From Nodosilinea sp. P-1105 (GTDB lineage: Bacteria; Cyanobacteriota; Cyanobacteriia; Phormidesmidales; Phormidesmidaceae): 52,233 nt of DNA. The stretch spans positions 1 through 52,233 of the forward strand of contig NZ_SMDQ01000039.1 of assembly GCF_012911975.1 (NCBI RefSeq), written 5' to 3'. A program made the translations under genes and the position numbers. The notes beneath the pieces were generated by a model. That model was given only the letters and a program-made list of their open reading frames with translations. It searched no databases and was not told where the DNA came from. Shown here piece after piece: positions 36,341 to 46,329 of this stretch (within the stretch, counting starts at the first letter, position 1; each line of letters starts with the position of its first letter).

Positions 36341-36847
36341 TTAGTTTTCGCTTTCGCAGGCGGCAACCGAAATGGAGTAGAAATTACCGTTGACGCCCCC
36401 TAACCGCGCATTAACCACAGCCGGGTGACGACCTGTCGGGGACTGAAACGGGATCACATAGGTGGTACCAGCTTCCACATCAGCACGACCCGTGAAGGCA
36501 GGTTCTGAGCCCCCTTGGGGTAGGCGCAGGTTGATATCGAGATGGTAAGGGCCGGTGTTTTCCACGGTTACCAGGGCCACATAGTAATCAAACTCTGGGC
36601 TGTTGGGCACCAAAAAATCGGTATGCCAGTTGTTTCTGGCCACTACTCGATTTTCAATCCGCTTGCGCACTTCGGTTTCCCCAGTAGTCACCTCCTGCAA
36701 CTTGACACAAGGACTATCCATAGCGTCAGCCTGAGCCATCAGCGGTTCAGAACTGGCCTCCACCGAGGGTACGAGCATCCCAGGGGACAGAGCCAGGCTC
36801 GTAGCAACACCCAAGGTTGCGGCAAAAAGACGTTGAAATCTAATCAT
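36341..36847 (-). CDS. Secreted protein, unknown
   Basis: A 168-residue exported protein. The ATG at 36847 gives a Sec signal peptide (MIRFQRLFAATLGVATSLAL, cut near MAQA, about residue 40). The mature part has a beta-rich look and a pair of Cys residues (in DSPCVKLQ and near the C-terminus, AACESEN) that could form a disulphide. No family recognised. Confidence 0.6.
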   Translation of the reverse strand: MIRFQRLFAATLGVATSLALSPGMLVPSVEASSEPLMAQADAMDSPCVKLQEVTTGETEVRKRIENRVVARNNWHTDFLVPNSPEFDYYVALVTVENTGPYHLDINLRLPQGGSEPAFTGRADVEAGTTYVIPFQSPTGRHPAVVNARLGGVNGNFYSISVAACESEN

Positions 36848-37169
36848 TGTTAGTCTAAATAAAACCGTCAAAATCACAGAAAACACCTGAAGGCCTAGCG
36901 AAATTATCTACGCCCAAGGTTTTGAATAGCTAAGTTACAACCACGGCATTGACATTGATGCGGCGATATTCCGATCACAACACCAAGGCCTTAGACAGGT
37001 TTCTGGAACAATAGGCTCCGCTTCATTCAGTGACTGTGGCCCCTGTAGGGCTGCACCCACCATTGGGGAGCATATTTCCCAGAAGTGACCTAAGCTTGGA
37101 ATTGAGCCAGAACTGTTCTCAATCTATGACAAGAAGATATGAAACTCATATGACTGGCCCCAATGACGA
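36848..37169. other. 322-bp gap before the GH63 gene's 3' end
   Basis: The gap lies between the 5' end of the secreted-protein gene and the 3' end of the GH63 gene, both on the minus strand. It contains the shortest copy of the dispersed repeat (37043-37095, blocks TGTAGGG, GCACCCACC and CAGAAGTGACCTAAG). The promoter of the secreted-protein gene should lie here. No small gene is evident. Confidence 0.5.
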
Positions 37170-39896
37170 TCAAGCCTCCTCTGACCTGTACGGAGCTGGG
37201 GAAATGGCACCAAGCATAGTTTCAGGGGTAAAATAGCCCAGGGCCTGAATAATCCGGGCGATGCAGCCGGTCCAACCGGTTTGATGACTGGCCCCAATGC
37301 CAGCCCCATTGTCCCCATTGAAATATTCGTAAAACAGAATCAGGTCTTGCCAGTGGGGGTCGGTCTGAAATTTCTCGGCTCCTCCATAGATGGGCCGACG
37401 CCCAGCCTCGTCTTTAAGAAAAATACTGGCCAGCCGCTGGCTAATTTTCTCACTAATCTGAAACAGGGTCAGGTGCTCCCCAGAGCCGGTCGGGTACTCA
37501 ATGGTGAAGTCGTCACCGTAGTAGCTGTACAGCTGTAACAGTGCCCGCAATAGCAGCAAATTCACCGGCATCCAAATCGGCCCTCGCCAATTAGAGTTGC
37601 CCCCAAACATGGCCGAAGTAGAGTCCCCAGGCACATACCCAACTTTGTATTCTTGCCCCTGGTGGTAGAACACATAGGGATTTTCCAGGTGATAGCGGGA
37701 GAGGGAGCGAATGCCGTAGTCACTGAGAAATTCGCTTTCATCCAGCATTCTAGCCAGCACCCGTCGCAGCTTAGTCTCGTCCAGAATAGACAGCATCAGC
37801 CGGTGTTTGATCCCCTGCTTGATCGGTAGGTGCACGTTACCGCATAGCTCTGGGTGGCGATCGATAAAGAGGGTCACCCGTTCCCGCAGTCGCGGCAACT
37901 CATCAAAGGCTTCTCGGGGGAAGACGGCCACCGCCATCAGAGATAGCAGCCCCACCAGCGATCGCACCTTCAGCCGGGTGGCATTGCCGTCGGGCAGGCG
38001 CAACACATCGTAAAAAAAGCCATCTGTTTCGTCCCACAGCTCATCCTGGTGATCGCCGATGCGGTCCATGGCTCCAGCAATCCACATGGTATGCTCAAAG
38101 AACTTGATGGCCAGGTCTTCGTACAGGTGGTCGTGTAGGGCCAGCTCGATGGCGATCTGGAACATCCGCTGGCTAAAGAACACCATCCAGGCGGTGCCGT
38201 CCGCCTGTTCTAGCCGCCCACCGGTCGGCAGCTCTGAGCTGCGGTCAAACACACCGATGTTGTCCAGGCCCAAAAAGCCCCCTTCAAACAGGTTGTTGCC
38301 CCCTTCGTCTTTGCGGTTGACCCACCAGGTGAAGTTAATCAGCAACTTGGAAAAGGCATATTTAAGAAAGTTCAGGTCTCCTCGGCCGTCGTTGCGATCG
38401 CGATCGCGCAGATAAATTTCCCACGTGGCCCAGGCATGGACCGGCGGGTTGACATCGCCAAAGTTCCACTCATAGGCCGGAATTTGACCGTTGGGATGCA
38501 GATAGTCCTCCCGCAGCATCAGCAGCAGTTGATCCTTGGCAAAGCCCAGGTCAATCAAACTAATGGGGATCACATGAAACGCCAGGTCCCAGGCGGCATA
38601 CCAGGGGTATTCCCACTTGTCAGGCATTGACACAATGTCATCGTTAACCATGTGGAACCACTCGCTATTACGCACATGGCTCTTCTCCGCCACCGGGGTC
38701 CAGGGGGTGACGTCTCGCTCCCGTAGCCACTGATCCAGGTCGTAGTAAAAGTACTGTTTGGTCCACATCATGCCAGCCAGGGCTTGACGCATCACATTGG
38801 CGCGATCGCCATCGGCCAACACCTTAGGGGGCATCACCGTGGCGTAGAATTCGTCAGCCTCTTGCTGGCGAGCGGCAAAGTTGTTCTCAAAGTAAGCACT
38901 AAAAGGATCGCCCACCTGATCCGGCGCCGCCTTGGTCAGGCGTAGCTTCACCACCTGGGTTTCCCCGGGGCCGATAGTCAGTTGAAAGTAGGGCGACACC
39001 TTGGTGCCCACGCCCTCCGGGTTAACCGCCTCGGTCTGGCCATGCACCACATAGTTGTTGATGCCATCTTTGACATAGGGGCTGGGGTTAGGTTGGCCGA
39101 AGAGGCGCTCCTGATTGGTTTCGTTTTCGGTAAACAGCAGCGGCACTCCGGCGTCGCAGTAAAAGTAATAGTCCAGCAGATAGGGGGTCAGCGCCGGGTT
39201 AGTCACATGGGCCTGCACCACCCCAGGCCCTAACGTCTTCATTTCCGGCTTCGACCCAGTATCCAGCCAGGACCAGGTATTCCGAAACCACAGGGTCGGT
39301 AACAGGTGTAGCGGGGCGGCTTCGGGTCCCCGATTGATGGCCGTGATCTGGATTAGCACATCCTCGGCGTCGGCCTTGGCGTACTCCACCACCACATCGA
39401 AGTAGCGATCGTCGTCAAAGATGCCTGTATCCAGCAGTTCGTATTCCAACTCGTGGCGGCTGCGGTGGGCGTTGGTTTCCACCAGGTCGCTGTAGGGAAA
39501 CGCCACCTGGGGATATTTGTACAGGTACTTCATGTAAGAGTGGGTGGGGGTACTGTCCAGATAAAAGTAGTACTCCTTCACATCTTCCCCGTGGTTGCCC
39601 TGGCTATTGGTCAAGCCAAATAGCCGTTCCTTCAGGATCGGATCTTGGCCATTCCACAGGGCCAAGGCAAAGCACAACAGATTGCGATTATCGGTGATGC
39701 CCCCCAAACCGTCTTCCCCCCAGCGATACGCCCGCGATCGGGCCTGATCATGGGGAAAATAATCCCAAGCATTGCCGTCAGCGCTGTAGTCTTCGCGCAC
39801 GGTGCCCCACTGGCGTTCGCTCAGGTAGGGACCCCACTTGTACCAATCTACCTGGCCGCTGCGGGTGGCGGCCAACCGTTGCTCTTCTGTGGTCAT
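37170..39896 (-). CDS. GH63-type glucosidase (MGH1-like)
   Basis: A 908-residue (alpha/alpha)6-barrel glycoside hydrolase of the GH63/MGH1-like type. Recognisable segments are KWGPYLSERQWGTVREDY near the N-terminus, DEFYATVMPPKVLADGDRAN in the middle, and barrel motifs such as WYAAWDLAFHVIPISLID and GNSNWRGPIWMPVNLLLL. Bacterial members act on alpha-glucosides, including mannosyl- or glucosylglycerate-type solutes, but the substrate is not visible here. GAGG precedes the ATG. There is no signal peptide, so it is cytosolic. The gene stands alone on this strand. Confidence 0.85.
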   Translation of the reverse strand: MTTEEQRLAATRSGQVDWYKWGPYLSERQWGTVREDYSADGNAWDYFPHDQARSRAYRWGEDGLGGITDNRNLLCFALALWNGQDPILKERLFGLTNSQGNHGEDVKEYYFYLDSTPTHSYMKYLYKYPQVAFPYSDLVETNAHRSRHELEYELLDTGIFDDDRYFDVVVEYAKADAEDVLIQITAINRGPEAAPLHLLPTLWFRNTWSWLDTGSKPEMKTLGPGVVQAHVTNPALTPYLLDYYFYCDAGVPLLFTENETNQERLFGQPNPSPYVKDGINNYVVHGQTEAVNPEGVGTKVSPYFQLTIGPGETQVVKLRLTKAAPDQVGDPFSAYFENNFAARQQEADEFYATVMPPKVLADGDRANVMRQALAGMMWTKQYFYYDLDQWLRERDVTPWTPVAEKSHVRNSEWFHMVNDDIVSMPDKWEYPWYAAWDLAFHVIPISLIDLGFAKDQLLLMLREDYLHPNGQIPAYEWNFGDVNPPVHAWATWEIYLRDRDRNDGRGDLNFLKYAFSKLLINFTWWVNRKDEGGNNLFEGGFLGLDNIGVFDRSSELPTGGRLEQADGTAWMVFFSQRMFQIAIELALHDHLYEDLAIKFFEHTMWIAGAMDRIGDHQDELWDETDGFFYDVLRLPDGNATRLKVRSLVGLLSLMAVAVFPREAFDELPRLRERVTLFIDRHPELCGNVHLPIKQGIKHRLMLSILDETKLRRVLARMLDESEFLSDYGIRSLSRYHLENPYVFYHQGQEYKVGYVPGDSTSAMFGGNSNWRGPIWMPVNLLLLRALLQLYSYYGDDFTIEYPTGSGEHLTLFQISEKISQRLASIFLKDEAGRRPIYGGAEKFQTDPHWQDLILFYEYFNGDNGAGIGASHQTGWTGCIARIIQALGYFTPETMLGAISPAPYRSEEA

Positions 39897-39927
39897 AAGT
39901 ACCTCATACCGGGGATGGGTGGATGCC

Positions 39928-40061
39928 TAGTGCTCAGTCAATCTGATGATGGTGGGATCTGTGACCTGGGGTTTACGGTTTGCGGTTCACGGTTTGCGGT
40001 TCACGACCAACCTTGCACCGCAGCCCTGTTGACCCGTCACTGCTGGCTTGACAGACCACTA
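39928..40061. mobile_element. Short MITE-like element with CTAG ends
   Basis: A 134-bp element bounded by CTAG. The left end is CTAGTGCTCAGTCAATC. The right end, read inward from the other strand, is CTAGTGGTCTGTCAAGCC. Both match the ends of copies A and C at 15350 and 23929 (CTAGTG, then GTCAA). The interior differs: it holds two perfect tandem 14-bp units GGTTTGCGGTTCAC (39977-40004) with a partial third unit. Between it and the TIR remnant (40062-40225) I see a short palindrome CCAGGGCTACCCTGG but no gene. Confidence 0.6.
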
Positions 40062-40225
40062 GGGAATGTAGCGATCTAGAATTCTGAGCATTCTAGCCGG
40101 GGAATCCAGCCCAGGCAATCCACAAATGTTAACCGTGGTATGGTAGCCGACCTGACTTTGAGCCCCACCTATGATCGAGAGGATGGCTGTGCGCCTATTC
40201 CCAGGGCTACCCTGGCAACAGCGCC

Positions 40226-40634
40226 GGGTTTAAGCTTTTCGTTAATTTGCGCGATCGCCGCAAAACCTGGTGTATACAATTGAAATCCTTCGGCTTTAGC
40301 GTCTGGGTTGATTGGGAAGATATTCCTCCTGGCTCGGACTGGAAGCGAGTAATACTAGAAGGAATCATTTCCTCAAACAATCTAGTTTTTATTATTAGCC
40401 CAGATTCTGTAAAGTCAGGCTTTCTAGAGAATGATGTAGAAAATGCAGCAAGGTTCGGCAAGCGTATTATTCCTATTTACTACAGATTTACTACAGAGAT
40501 ACTTCGCGTGAGGAAATTCACCCAATTATCAGAGAAAGGAATTGGATATTTTTCATGGAGAATATGAATTCGATCCATCCTTTGACTCATCTATTGAGAG
40601 TTTAATCAGCACTCTAAGTGTTGATCCAAATTAG
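40226..40634 (+). pseudogene. Decayed TIR-domain gene with two frameshifts
   Basis: A TIR domain is spread over three frames. Frame 1 (from about 40226 to 40497) reads FGFSVWVDWEDIPPGSDW, then VFIISPDSVKSGF and FGKRIIPIYYRF, all classic TIR motifs of the bacterial NTPase-linked type. The next frame (about 40499-40553) gives EEIHPIIRERNWIFF, and a third (about 40555-40634) gives GEYEFDPSFDSSIESL, ending in TAG. The N-terminal strand with SYSR-like residues is missing. The A/T-rich composition differs from neighbouring genes and suggests horizontal gain. No NB-ARC or WD40 partner follows. A programmed frameshift is very unlikely because two are needed. Confidence 0.75.
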
Positions 40635-40710
40635 GTAGTGGATTAGTGTAAAGGATAGAGAAAAACAAGGCATCGCCGTCGCATTTCTAGATTCTAAGGG
40701 AGTAGGATCC

Positions 40711-40935
40711 ATGACAATCGAGATGACCTGTCCAACCTGTGGGTCTCACGACATCTCCAAGAACGGCACGACCAGACGCGGTAAGCAAAACTACAAGTGC
40801 CGAGACTGTAACCGCCAATTCGTCGAGGATCCCCAGTGGAAGCCGAAAGACAAAGACACTCGGTCTTTGGTCGACCTGCTGCTGCTAGAGAAGATTCCCC
40901 TAGCCGGCATCGCCAGAGCCACCGACGTCTCTGAT
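40711..40935 (+). pseudogene. IS1-family transposase N-terminal fragment
   Basis: The first 75 codons of an IS1-type transposase (InsA-like). The zinc finger CPTCGSHDISKNG, the segment RRGKQNYKCRDCNRQF and the helix-turn-helix LLLEKIPLAGIARATDVSD are present. The DDE domain is absent, and the reading frame runs on into unrelated repeat-like DNA (near 41022-41075, with a CTCCGCGTGGGAA block common in cyanobacterial genomes). No terminal inverted repeats are visible, so this is a remnant. Confidence 0.75.
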
Positions 40936-41184
40936 AGTTGTTACAGGGCGGTCACTCTGGCAATCGCCCATTTGAATCAAGGTTCGATAATGTGCGCGCG
41001 TTTCTCGGTGTGGCCTTGTCTTCCCATCGTCCCTACGCTCCGCGTGGGAACGCCGCCTCTGGCGCTCTGCGCCCCGGCCCCACCAGTCGCAGGAGCGTCT
41101 CACCAGCGTGGGCACAAGCGATCATCGGGTTCCTCGGTATGGGTGGGCGGTGGGTTACGGTGGGGCGCGGTTGGTGGGGTGGAG

Positions 41185-41607
41185 CTACTCTCTACCTCCT
41201 GGTAGACGCCTTCTCGCAGCACATACACCCGCCACACCTGGCCGTTGAAACGCCAAAACTCGGGCACCCTCAGGCTGACATAGAACTGGTTTTTGGCAAT
41301 ATCGGTGTGGGTGATGTCCACCTCCACCACCAGGTCGGGGGGTGGGTCTTCGTCAAACACCACGTTGCGCCCCTTTACCAGTGGTTAATTCTGAATTTAG
41401 TAGGCGTTGTCAGGCTCAGCCCTCTGGCGCAGGTGAGGGTAGATCATGGTAGTGGAGCCCATCGTCGAATGTGAGTCGTGACCCACGACAGGAGGGCAGG
41501 GCGTCTAAAATTTGCAGATACCCGTGCCACGACAAGCTATGCAGTACCGCCCGCTGTTCTCCCACTGGGCGCAGGTCTGATTTGGGTTCGGGGGCAATAG
41601 CAACCAT
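41185..41607 (-). pseudogene. Uma2-family pseudogene with internal deletion
   Basis: The N-terminal part starts at the ATG at 41607 (MVAIAPEPKSDLRPVGEQRA, then LTFDDG) and stops at 41416. The C-terminal catalytic part (PPPDLVVEVDITHTDIAKNQ, GVYQEVESS) begins near 41390 in another frame after a TAA. The middle third of a normal Uma2 protein (about 70-100 residues) is missing. The 3' end is cut where unrelated repeat-like DNA begins. It lies just 65 bases after the mutS stop on the same strand. Confidence 0.7.
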
Positions 41608-41671
41608 GGGATTGTAGCAAGACACTCTACTGTCAGTGTAGGCGATCGCCCCACCCTGCTCTTTCCCCAGC

Positions 41672-44359
41672 TCACGACTTGCCAAATAAATCGAGCTGGT
41701 CAGCGGGGTTGGTTTCCTTAACCCGGCGGCGAGGCCGACTGGCCTTGGGCACCTCGCCCCGCAGGCCCACGGCGATGGTGCTGTGGCGTTCAATTTCCTG
41801 CATGACGTCTCGGGCCCGCTGGATCACCGAGGGAGGCAGTCCGGCCAGGCGACCGGCTTCGATGCCGTAAGATTTGTCGGCCCCACCGGGCTGCACCTGG
41901 TGCAGAAAGATGATCTGGTCCGGCATTTCTTTGACTGTGACCTGGTAGTTGGCCACGTTGGGTACCAGGGCGGCGAGCTCGTTGAGTTCGTGGTAGTGGG
42001 TGGCGAAGATGGTGCGGGCGGCGATATCCACGGCCAGGTGCTCGGCCACAGCCCAGGCGATGGAGAGACCGTCGAAGGTGGCGGTGCCGCGACCAATTTC
42101 ATCCAGCAGCACCAGGGATCTGGGGGTGGCATGGTTGAGAATATTGGCCGTCTCGTTCATCTCTACCATGAAGGTGGATTGGCCTGTGGCCAGGTCATCC
42201 ACGGCACCGACCCGGGTAAAGATGCGATCGCAGACCCCCAGCCGCGCCGCCTTGGCCGGTACAAAGCTGCCCATTTGGGCCATCAACTGAATCAGCCCCA
42301 CCTGGCGCAGGTAGCAGCTTTTGCCGCTGGCGTTGGGGCCAGTGAGAATAATCAGGTCCTGGCGGGTAGGGGCCTGGCGGTCATCCGGTATGGTCCCCAG
42401 GTAGGTGGAGTTGGGCACAAAGAACCCGGCGGGCAAGAGCTGCTCGACCACGGGGTGGCGGGCGTCAGTAAGGGCGATCGCGCGGCTGTCCTCCATATGG
42501 CTGTCCTCCATATCTGGACAGCAGTACCCCTGGAACACCGCCACTTCCGCTAGCCCACACAACACATCGGCGGCGGCGACGGCGGCGGCGACTTTGCGAA
42601 TCAGTTCCACCTGCTCGCCGACGGTGTCCCGCAGTTGATTGAAAATCTCGTACTCCAGGGCATTGATTTCCGACTCAATGTTGAACACCCGCGCTTCCCG
42701 TTCCTTCAGTTCGGGGGTGATGTAGCGTTCTTCGTTGGTCAGGGTTTGTTTGCGAATGTAGTCGTCCGGGGCCTGGTCAGCTTTGGCCCGGGAGATACTG
42801 ATGTAGTAGCCAAAGGCTTTGTTGAAACCGACTTTGAGGGTGGGAATGCCCGTGCGCTGGCGTTCTGCGGGCTCTAGTTCGGCAATCCAGGTCTGGTCGT
42901 CTTTGGCCTGCTGGCGTAGACGGTCCAACTGGGGGTTGACCCCGTCGCGGATCAGGTGGCCCTCGGTCAGATAGAGGGGCGGGGTTTCCACCAGATGCGA
43001 TCGCAGCCGTTGGCCCAGTTGTTCCAGCTCTGGCGGTACAGACTGGAGCGCCTGAAGATAAGGGGATTGGGCCTGTTCTGCCAGGGCCGCCAAGTCCGGC
43101 AGGCGCCAGAAAGAGTCCGCTAGGGCCACCAAATCCCGAGCATTGGCGGTGCCCGACCCGGCTCGTCCCGCCAGCCGCTCCAGGTCGTAGATCTGCTTCA
43201 ACTTGTGCTGTAGCAATTGCCGCAGGTTGCCGTCCTGCAACAGTTCTTGAATGGTGGCCTGCCGGGCCTGGATACCCTTCACATCCAGCAGCGGTTGCAG
43301 CAGCCAGCGGCGCAGGGTGCGCCCGCCCATGGCGGTGACGGTACGATCCAGCGCCCACAGCAGAGAGCCATTGTAGGTGCCATCCCGCTGGGTCTGGGTG
43401 ATTTCCAGGTTGCGGCGGGTCTGGTGGTCGATCACCAGATAGGCGGCCAGGGTGTAGGTACAGAGGGGCTGAAGCGGGGCCTGGACCGTCTTTTGGGTAT
43501 CTTCCACGTAGTCTAGCAACCCCCCAGCAGCCCGCACCGCCAGAGGCAGGTGGTCGCAGCCGAGCCCCTCCAAAGAGCGTAGCCGAAACCGTTGCAGCAA
43601 CCGTTGGCGGGCCTCGCTTTGGCTATAGGGGCCTTGGGACCGCAGGGTGTAGCAAAACTGGCGCGGCAGGCAATCGGGCAGTTGCTCCGAGCGATCGCCG
43701 GGCCGCAGCATCGCCCCCAAGTTGGGCGCATCCACCGGGAACAGCACCTCGGCGGGCTGCAAACGCAACAACTCCTGGCTGAGCTGATCCAGGTCTTCCC
43801 CCTGGGTGGTGAGAAATTCTCCGGTGGACACGTCGGCGTAGGCCAAGCCCCAGTGGTGCCCCGCCACCACCACCGAGGCCAGAAAGTTATTCTGACTGGC
43901 GCTGAGCATGCCCTCTTCGATCACCGTGCCGGGGGTAATCACCCGGGTGACTTCCCGCTTTACCAAACCTTGGGCAACGGCCGGGTCTTCCACCTGGTCG
44001 CAGATGGCGATCGCAAATCCCTTTTCCACCAGCAGGGTGCAGTAGCGATCGAGGGCGTGGTGGGGAATACCCGCCAGGGGCACCCGGCCAATGGCCTTAC
44101 CGGCGTCTTTGCTGGTGAGCACCAGTTCTAGCTCCCGGGCGATCGCGATCGCATCTTGAAAAAAGGTCTCAAAGAAATCTCCCACCCGGTACAGCACCAG
44201 AGCGTGGGGGTACTGCTCCTTCATCTCCACATAGTGCCGCATCATTGGGGTGAGGTCATCCCAATTGACGGAGTGGTGATCAGCGTAGCGCACCGTATGC
44301 TTAGCTAGGCGCTCGGGAATTGGCGGCTGACCGTCGGTGGCGGGGGAAGAACCAGACAT
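41672..44359 (-). CDS. mutS: DNA mismatch repair protein MutS
   Basis: An 895-residue mismatch-recognition ATPase. The mismatch-reading motif is [14 protein letters not shown] (about 58-71; the Phe and Glu of the usual FYE are retained, with Phe in place of Tyr). The connector, lever and clamp domains follow. Walker A is GPNASGKS (674-681) rather than the common GPNMGGKS, a variant I associate with cyanobacterial MutS. Walker B is [10 protein letters not shown], with the following ATHYHEL. The C-terminus is basic. The start at 44359 and the amidase start at 44541 on the other strand share a 181-bp divergent promoter region. Confidence 0.95.
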   Translation of the reverse strand: MSGSSPATDGQPPIPERLAKHTVRYADHHSVNWDDLTPMMRHYVEMKEQYPHALVLYRVGDFFETFFQDAIAIARELELVLTSKDAGKAIGRVPLAGIPHHALDRYCTLLVEKGFAIAICDQVEDPAVAQGLVKREVTRVITPGTVIEEGMLSASQNNFLASVVVAGHHWGLAYADVSTGEFLTTQGEDLDQLSQELLRLQPAEVLFPVDAPNLGAMLRPGDRSEQLPDCLPRQFCYTLRSQGPYSQSEARQRLLQRFRLRSLEGLGCDHLPLAVRAAGGLLDYVEDTQKTVQAPLQPLCTYTLAAYLVIDHQTRRNLEITQTQRDGTYNGSLLWALDRTVTAMGGRTLRRWLLQPLLDVKGIQARQATIQELLQDGNLRQLLQHKLKQIYDLERLAGRAGSGTANARDLVALADSFWRLPDLAALAEQAQSPYLQALQSVPPELEQLGQRLRSHLVETPPLYLTEGHLIRDGVNPQLDRLRQQAKDDQTWIAELEPAERQRTGIPTLKVGFNKAFGYYISISRAKADQAPDDYIRKQTLTNEERYITPELKEREARVFNIESEINALEYEIFNQLRDTVGEQVELIRKVAAAVAAADVLCGLAEVAVFQGYCCPDMEDSHMEDSRAIALTDARHPVVEQLLPAGFFVPNSTYLGTIPDDRQAPTRQDLIILTGPNASGKSCYLRQVGLIQLMAQMGSFVPAKAARLGVCDRIFTRVGAVDDLATGQSTFMVEMNETANILNHATPRSLVLLDEIGRGTATFDGLSIAWAVAEHLAVDIAARTIFATHYHELNELAALVPNVANYQVTVKEMPDQIIFLHQVQPGGADKSYGIEAGRLAGLPPSVIQRARDVMQEIERHSTIAVGLRGEVPKASRPRRRVKETNPADQLDLFGKS

Positions 44360-44540
44360 GGATGGCGTGCGAGGTTAGCGTTCAGCGTTGTCCCATGGCC
44401 TCCTAACTTGACGGAGCCAGGCAGTTTCGACATCGTTGCATATTTTATCGATCAAACACCCCAAAAATCCTCAATCCCTCAACCAATCTCCTGCAAGTCT
44501 TGCGATATCCTGGGTTCAACCCCTCTGCCCCAGCGATTCT

Positions 44541-45953
44541 ATGACGCCTGTCGATATCGCCTTTTTGCCCGCCCTAGACCAAGCTCAGCTGATTCGTGAC
44601 CAAGACATTTCACCCCTAGAACTAACGGAGTTGTATCTGGAGCGGATTGAGCGACTCAACCCCAAGCTTGGGGCCTATGTCACCGTCATGGCCGACCAGG
44701 CGTTAGCCGATGCGAAGGCTAAGACCGAGCAGTTAGCCAGTCATCCCGACGACCTGCCTGCTTTATTTGGGGTGCCGGTATCTGTCAAAGACTTAAATGC
44801 CGTGGCTGGGGTGCCCTGTGCCTACGGTATTAAAGCTGCTCGCGATCGCGTGGTCGAGCAAGACGACTACATTGTCCGCAAGTTACGCCAGGGGGGCATG
44901 GTCATTCTGGGGAAAACCGCCACCTCCCAACTGGGCTCTCTGCCCTATACAGAGCCGCCGGGGTTTCCGCCCGCCCGCAATCCCTGGAACCCAAACTATA
45001 CCCCCGGTGGGTCCAGTGGGGGGGCGGCCGCTGCCCTAGCCGCCGGCCTCTGTGCCATTGCCCAGGGCTCTGACGGTGGTGGCTCGCTACGGGGGCCTGC
45101 GGCCTGCTGTGGCTTAGTGGGCCTGAAAGCGGCCCGGGGACGAATTAGCTTTACTCCCCTGGGGGAGCGATTGAACGGGTTAGCGGTGAATGGTGCCCTC
45201 ACCCGCACTGTGGCTGATACGGCCGCCATGCTCGATTTACTCAGTGGGTATCAGCTGGGCGATCCCTACTGGTTACCGGACCCAGACCCCTCCTTCTTGC
45301 AGGGGCTATCCCAAGCGCCGCCACCCCTGCGCATTGGCTATACCACCCGACTTGAACCCATTGGTGAGGCGGATACTGCCTGTGGCCAGGCGGTCCAGGC
45401 AACGGTACAGGCCCTCGAAGATCTGGGCCATAAGATCGAAGCCGTTGATTTTCCCGATTTAAGTGATTTAATCGAGCCGTTTATTGTGGTCTGGCAATGT
45501 GTGATTGCAGAACTGGGAGTCCCCTGGTTTGCCCTAGACAAAATGAACCGCTGGCTATACTGGCGAGCCTGTTGGATCAATAGCGGGTCGTACTTGCGAT
45601 CGGTGGCCCAATTGCAGCAGGTAGCCCGCCAAGTTGTCCAGTTCTGCTACCCCTATGACGTCATGGTGCTGCCCGTCTACATGCACACCGTGATTCCAGT
45701 GGGGGCATGGAAGCGGCTGAGACCCGCTAAGACGTTGGATAAGGTGATCAACTGGGTGGCGCCCTGTCCCCTTTTCAATGCCAGTGGTCAGCCAGCATTG
45801 GCCATCCCTACGGGCTTCGATGACAATGGCTTACCCGTGGGAGTCCAGTTGGTTGGCAGGCCTGCTGCTGAAGCCACCCTGTTAGCCTTAGCGGCTCAAC
45901 TAGAATCCGCCAAACCCTGGCACCATCAGCGTCCTCCCCTGGCAGACAGCTAA
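44541..45953 (+). CDS. Amidase signature family hydrolase
   Basis: A 470-residue amidase-signature protein. The catalytic triad can be placed: Lys83 in VSVKDLNAVAG, Ser158 in PGGSSGG and nucleophile Ser182 in GSDGGGSLRGPAA. Length fits the family. It has no GatB/GatC neighbour. GatA itself usually reads GSDTGGSIR, so this is more likely a free-standing amidase of unknown substrate. The start is the ATG at 44541 (MTPVDIAFLP), not the frame extension upstream, because the homologous helix begins there. There is no signal peptide. Confidence 0.87.
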   Translation: MTPVDIAFLPALDQAQLIRDQDISPLELTELYLERIERLNPKLGAYVTVMADQALADAKAKTEQLASHPDDLPALFGVPVSVKDLNAVAGVPCAYGIKAARDRVVEQDDYIVRKLRQGGMVILGKTATSQLGSLPYTEPPGFPPARNPWNPNYTPGGSSGGAAAALAAGLCAIAQGSDGGGSLRGPAACCGLVGLKAARGRISFTPLGERLNGLAVNGALTRTVADTAAMLDLLSGYQLGDPYWLPDPDPSFLQGLSQAPPPLRIGYTTRLEPIGEADTACGQAVQATVQALEDLGHKIEAVDFPDLSDLIEPFIVVWQCVIAELGVPWFALDKMNRWLYWRACWINSGSYLRSVAQLQQVARQVVQFCYPYDVMVLPVYMHTVIPVGAWKRLRPAKTLDKVINWVAPCPLFNASGQPALAIPTGFDDNGLPVGVQLVGRPAAEATLLALAAQLESAKPWHHQRPPLADS

Positions 45954-46329
45954 GGCATTTGACATTGACGGCCCCCTAATTCGTTAGGCCATCGGTCGGC
46001 CAACCCTTTTCGAGTACTTGAAAGGTCGCCGCATGGTTGCCAGCCAGTACTAGGGTAGATGGCCAAAGCACTGGCTGGCGGGATCTCTAGGGGGCTGACC
46101 GTTGCACTTCTCTCTTGAGATAGATGCTTAAATGGCAAATCATCCCCTAGGTTTAGCCATAGATTCGGTTGCTACCATCTAACCCCAGGAAACTTCGGAG
46201 AAAGCGAATCCTCACGTTCAGCCAGCGATCGCAGCTGCAGTAGGGCATATCCCATCGCTGGGGAGAAAGTTTTCTAGAGATTCCCTGAGTTCTAGGTGGC
46301 AGAATTGACCAGACGCTATTTCAATTCTT
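45954..46329. other. 376-bp gap with hairpin and dispersed repeat copy 2
   Basis: A perfect 10-bp inverted repeat (GCCAGCCAGT at 46039-46048, ACTGGCTGGC at 46070-46079) follows the amidase and could act as a terminator or operator. The second copy of the dispersed repeat lies at 46208-46289: CACGTT, AGCGATCGCA, GTAGGG, then AGTTTTCTAGA and a CCCTGAG end. It occupies the leader of glgB, and the ATG of glgB is 40 bases further on. No small gene seen. Confidence 0.55.

Noticed and set aside
40226..40634. Programmed frameshifting as an explanation for the TIR gene.
   Set aside because: Two shifts, a missing N-terminus and adjacent decayed genes favour simple decay.
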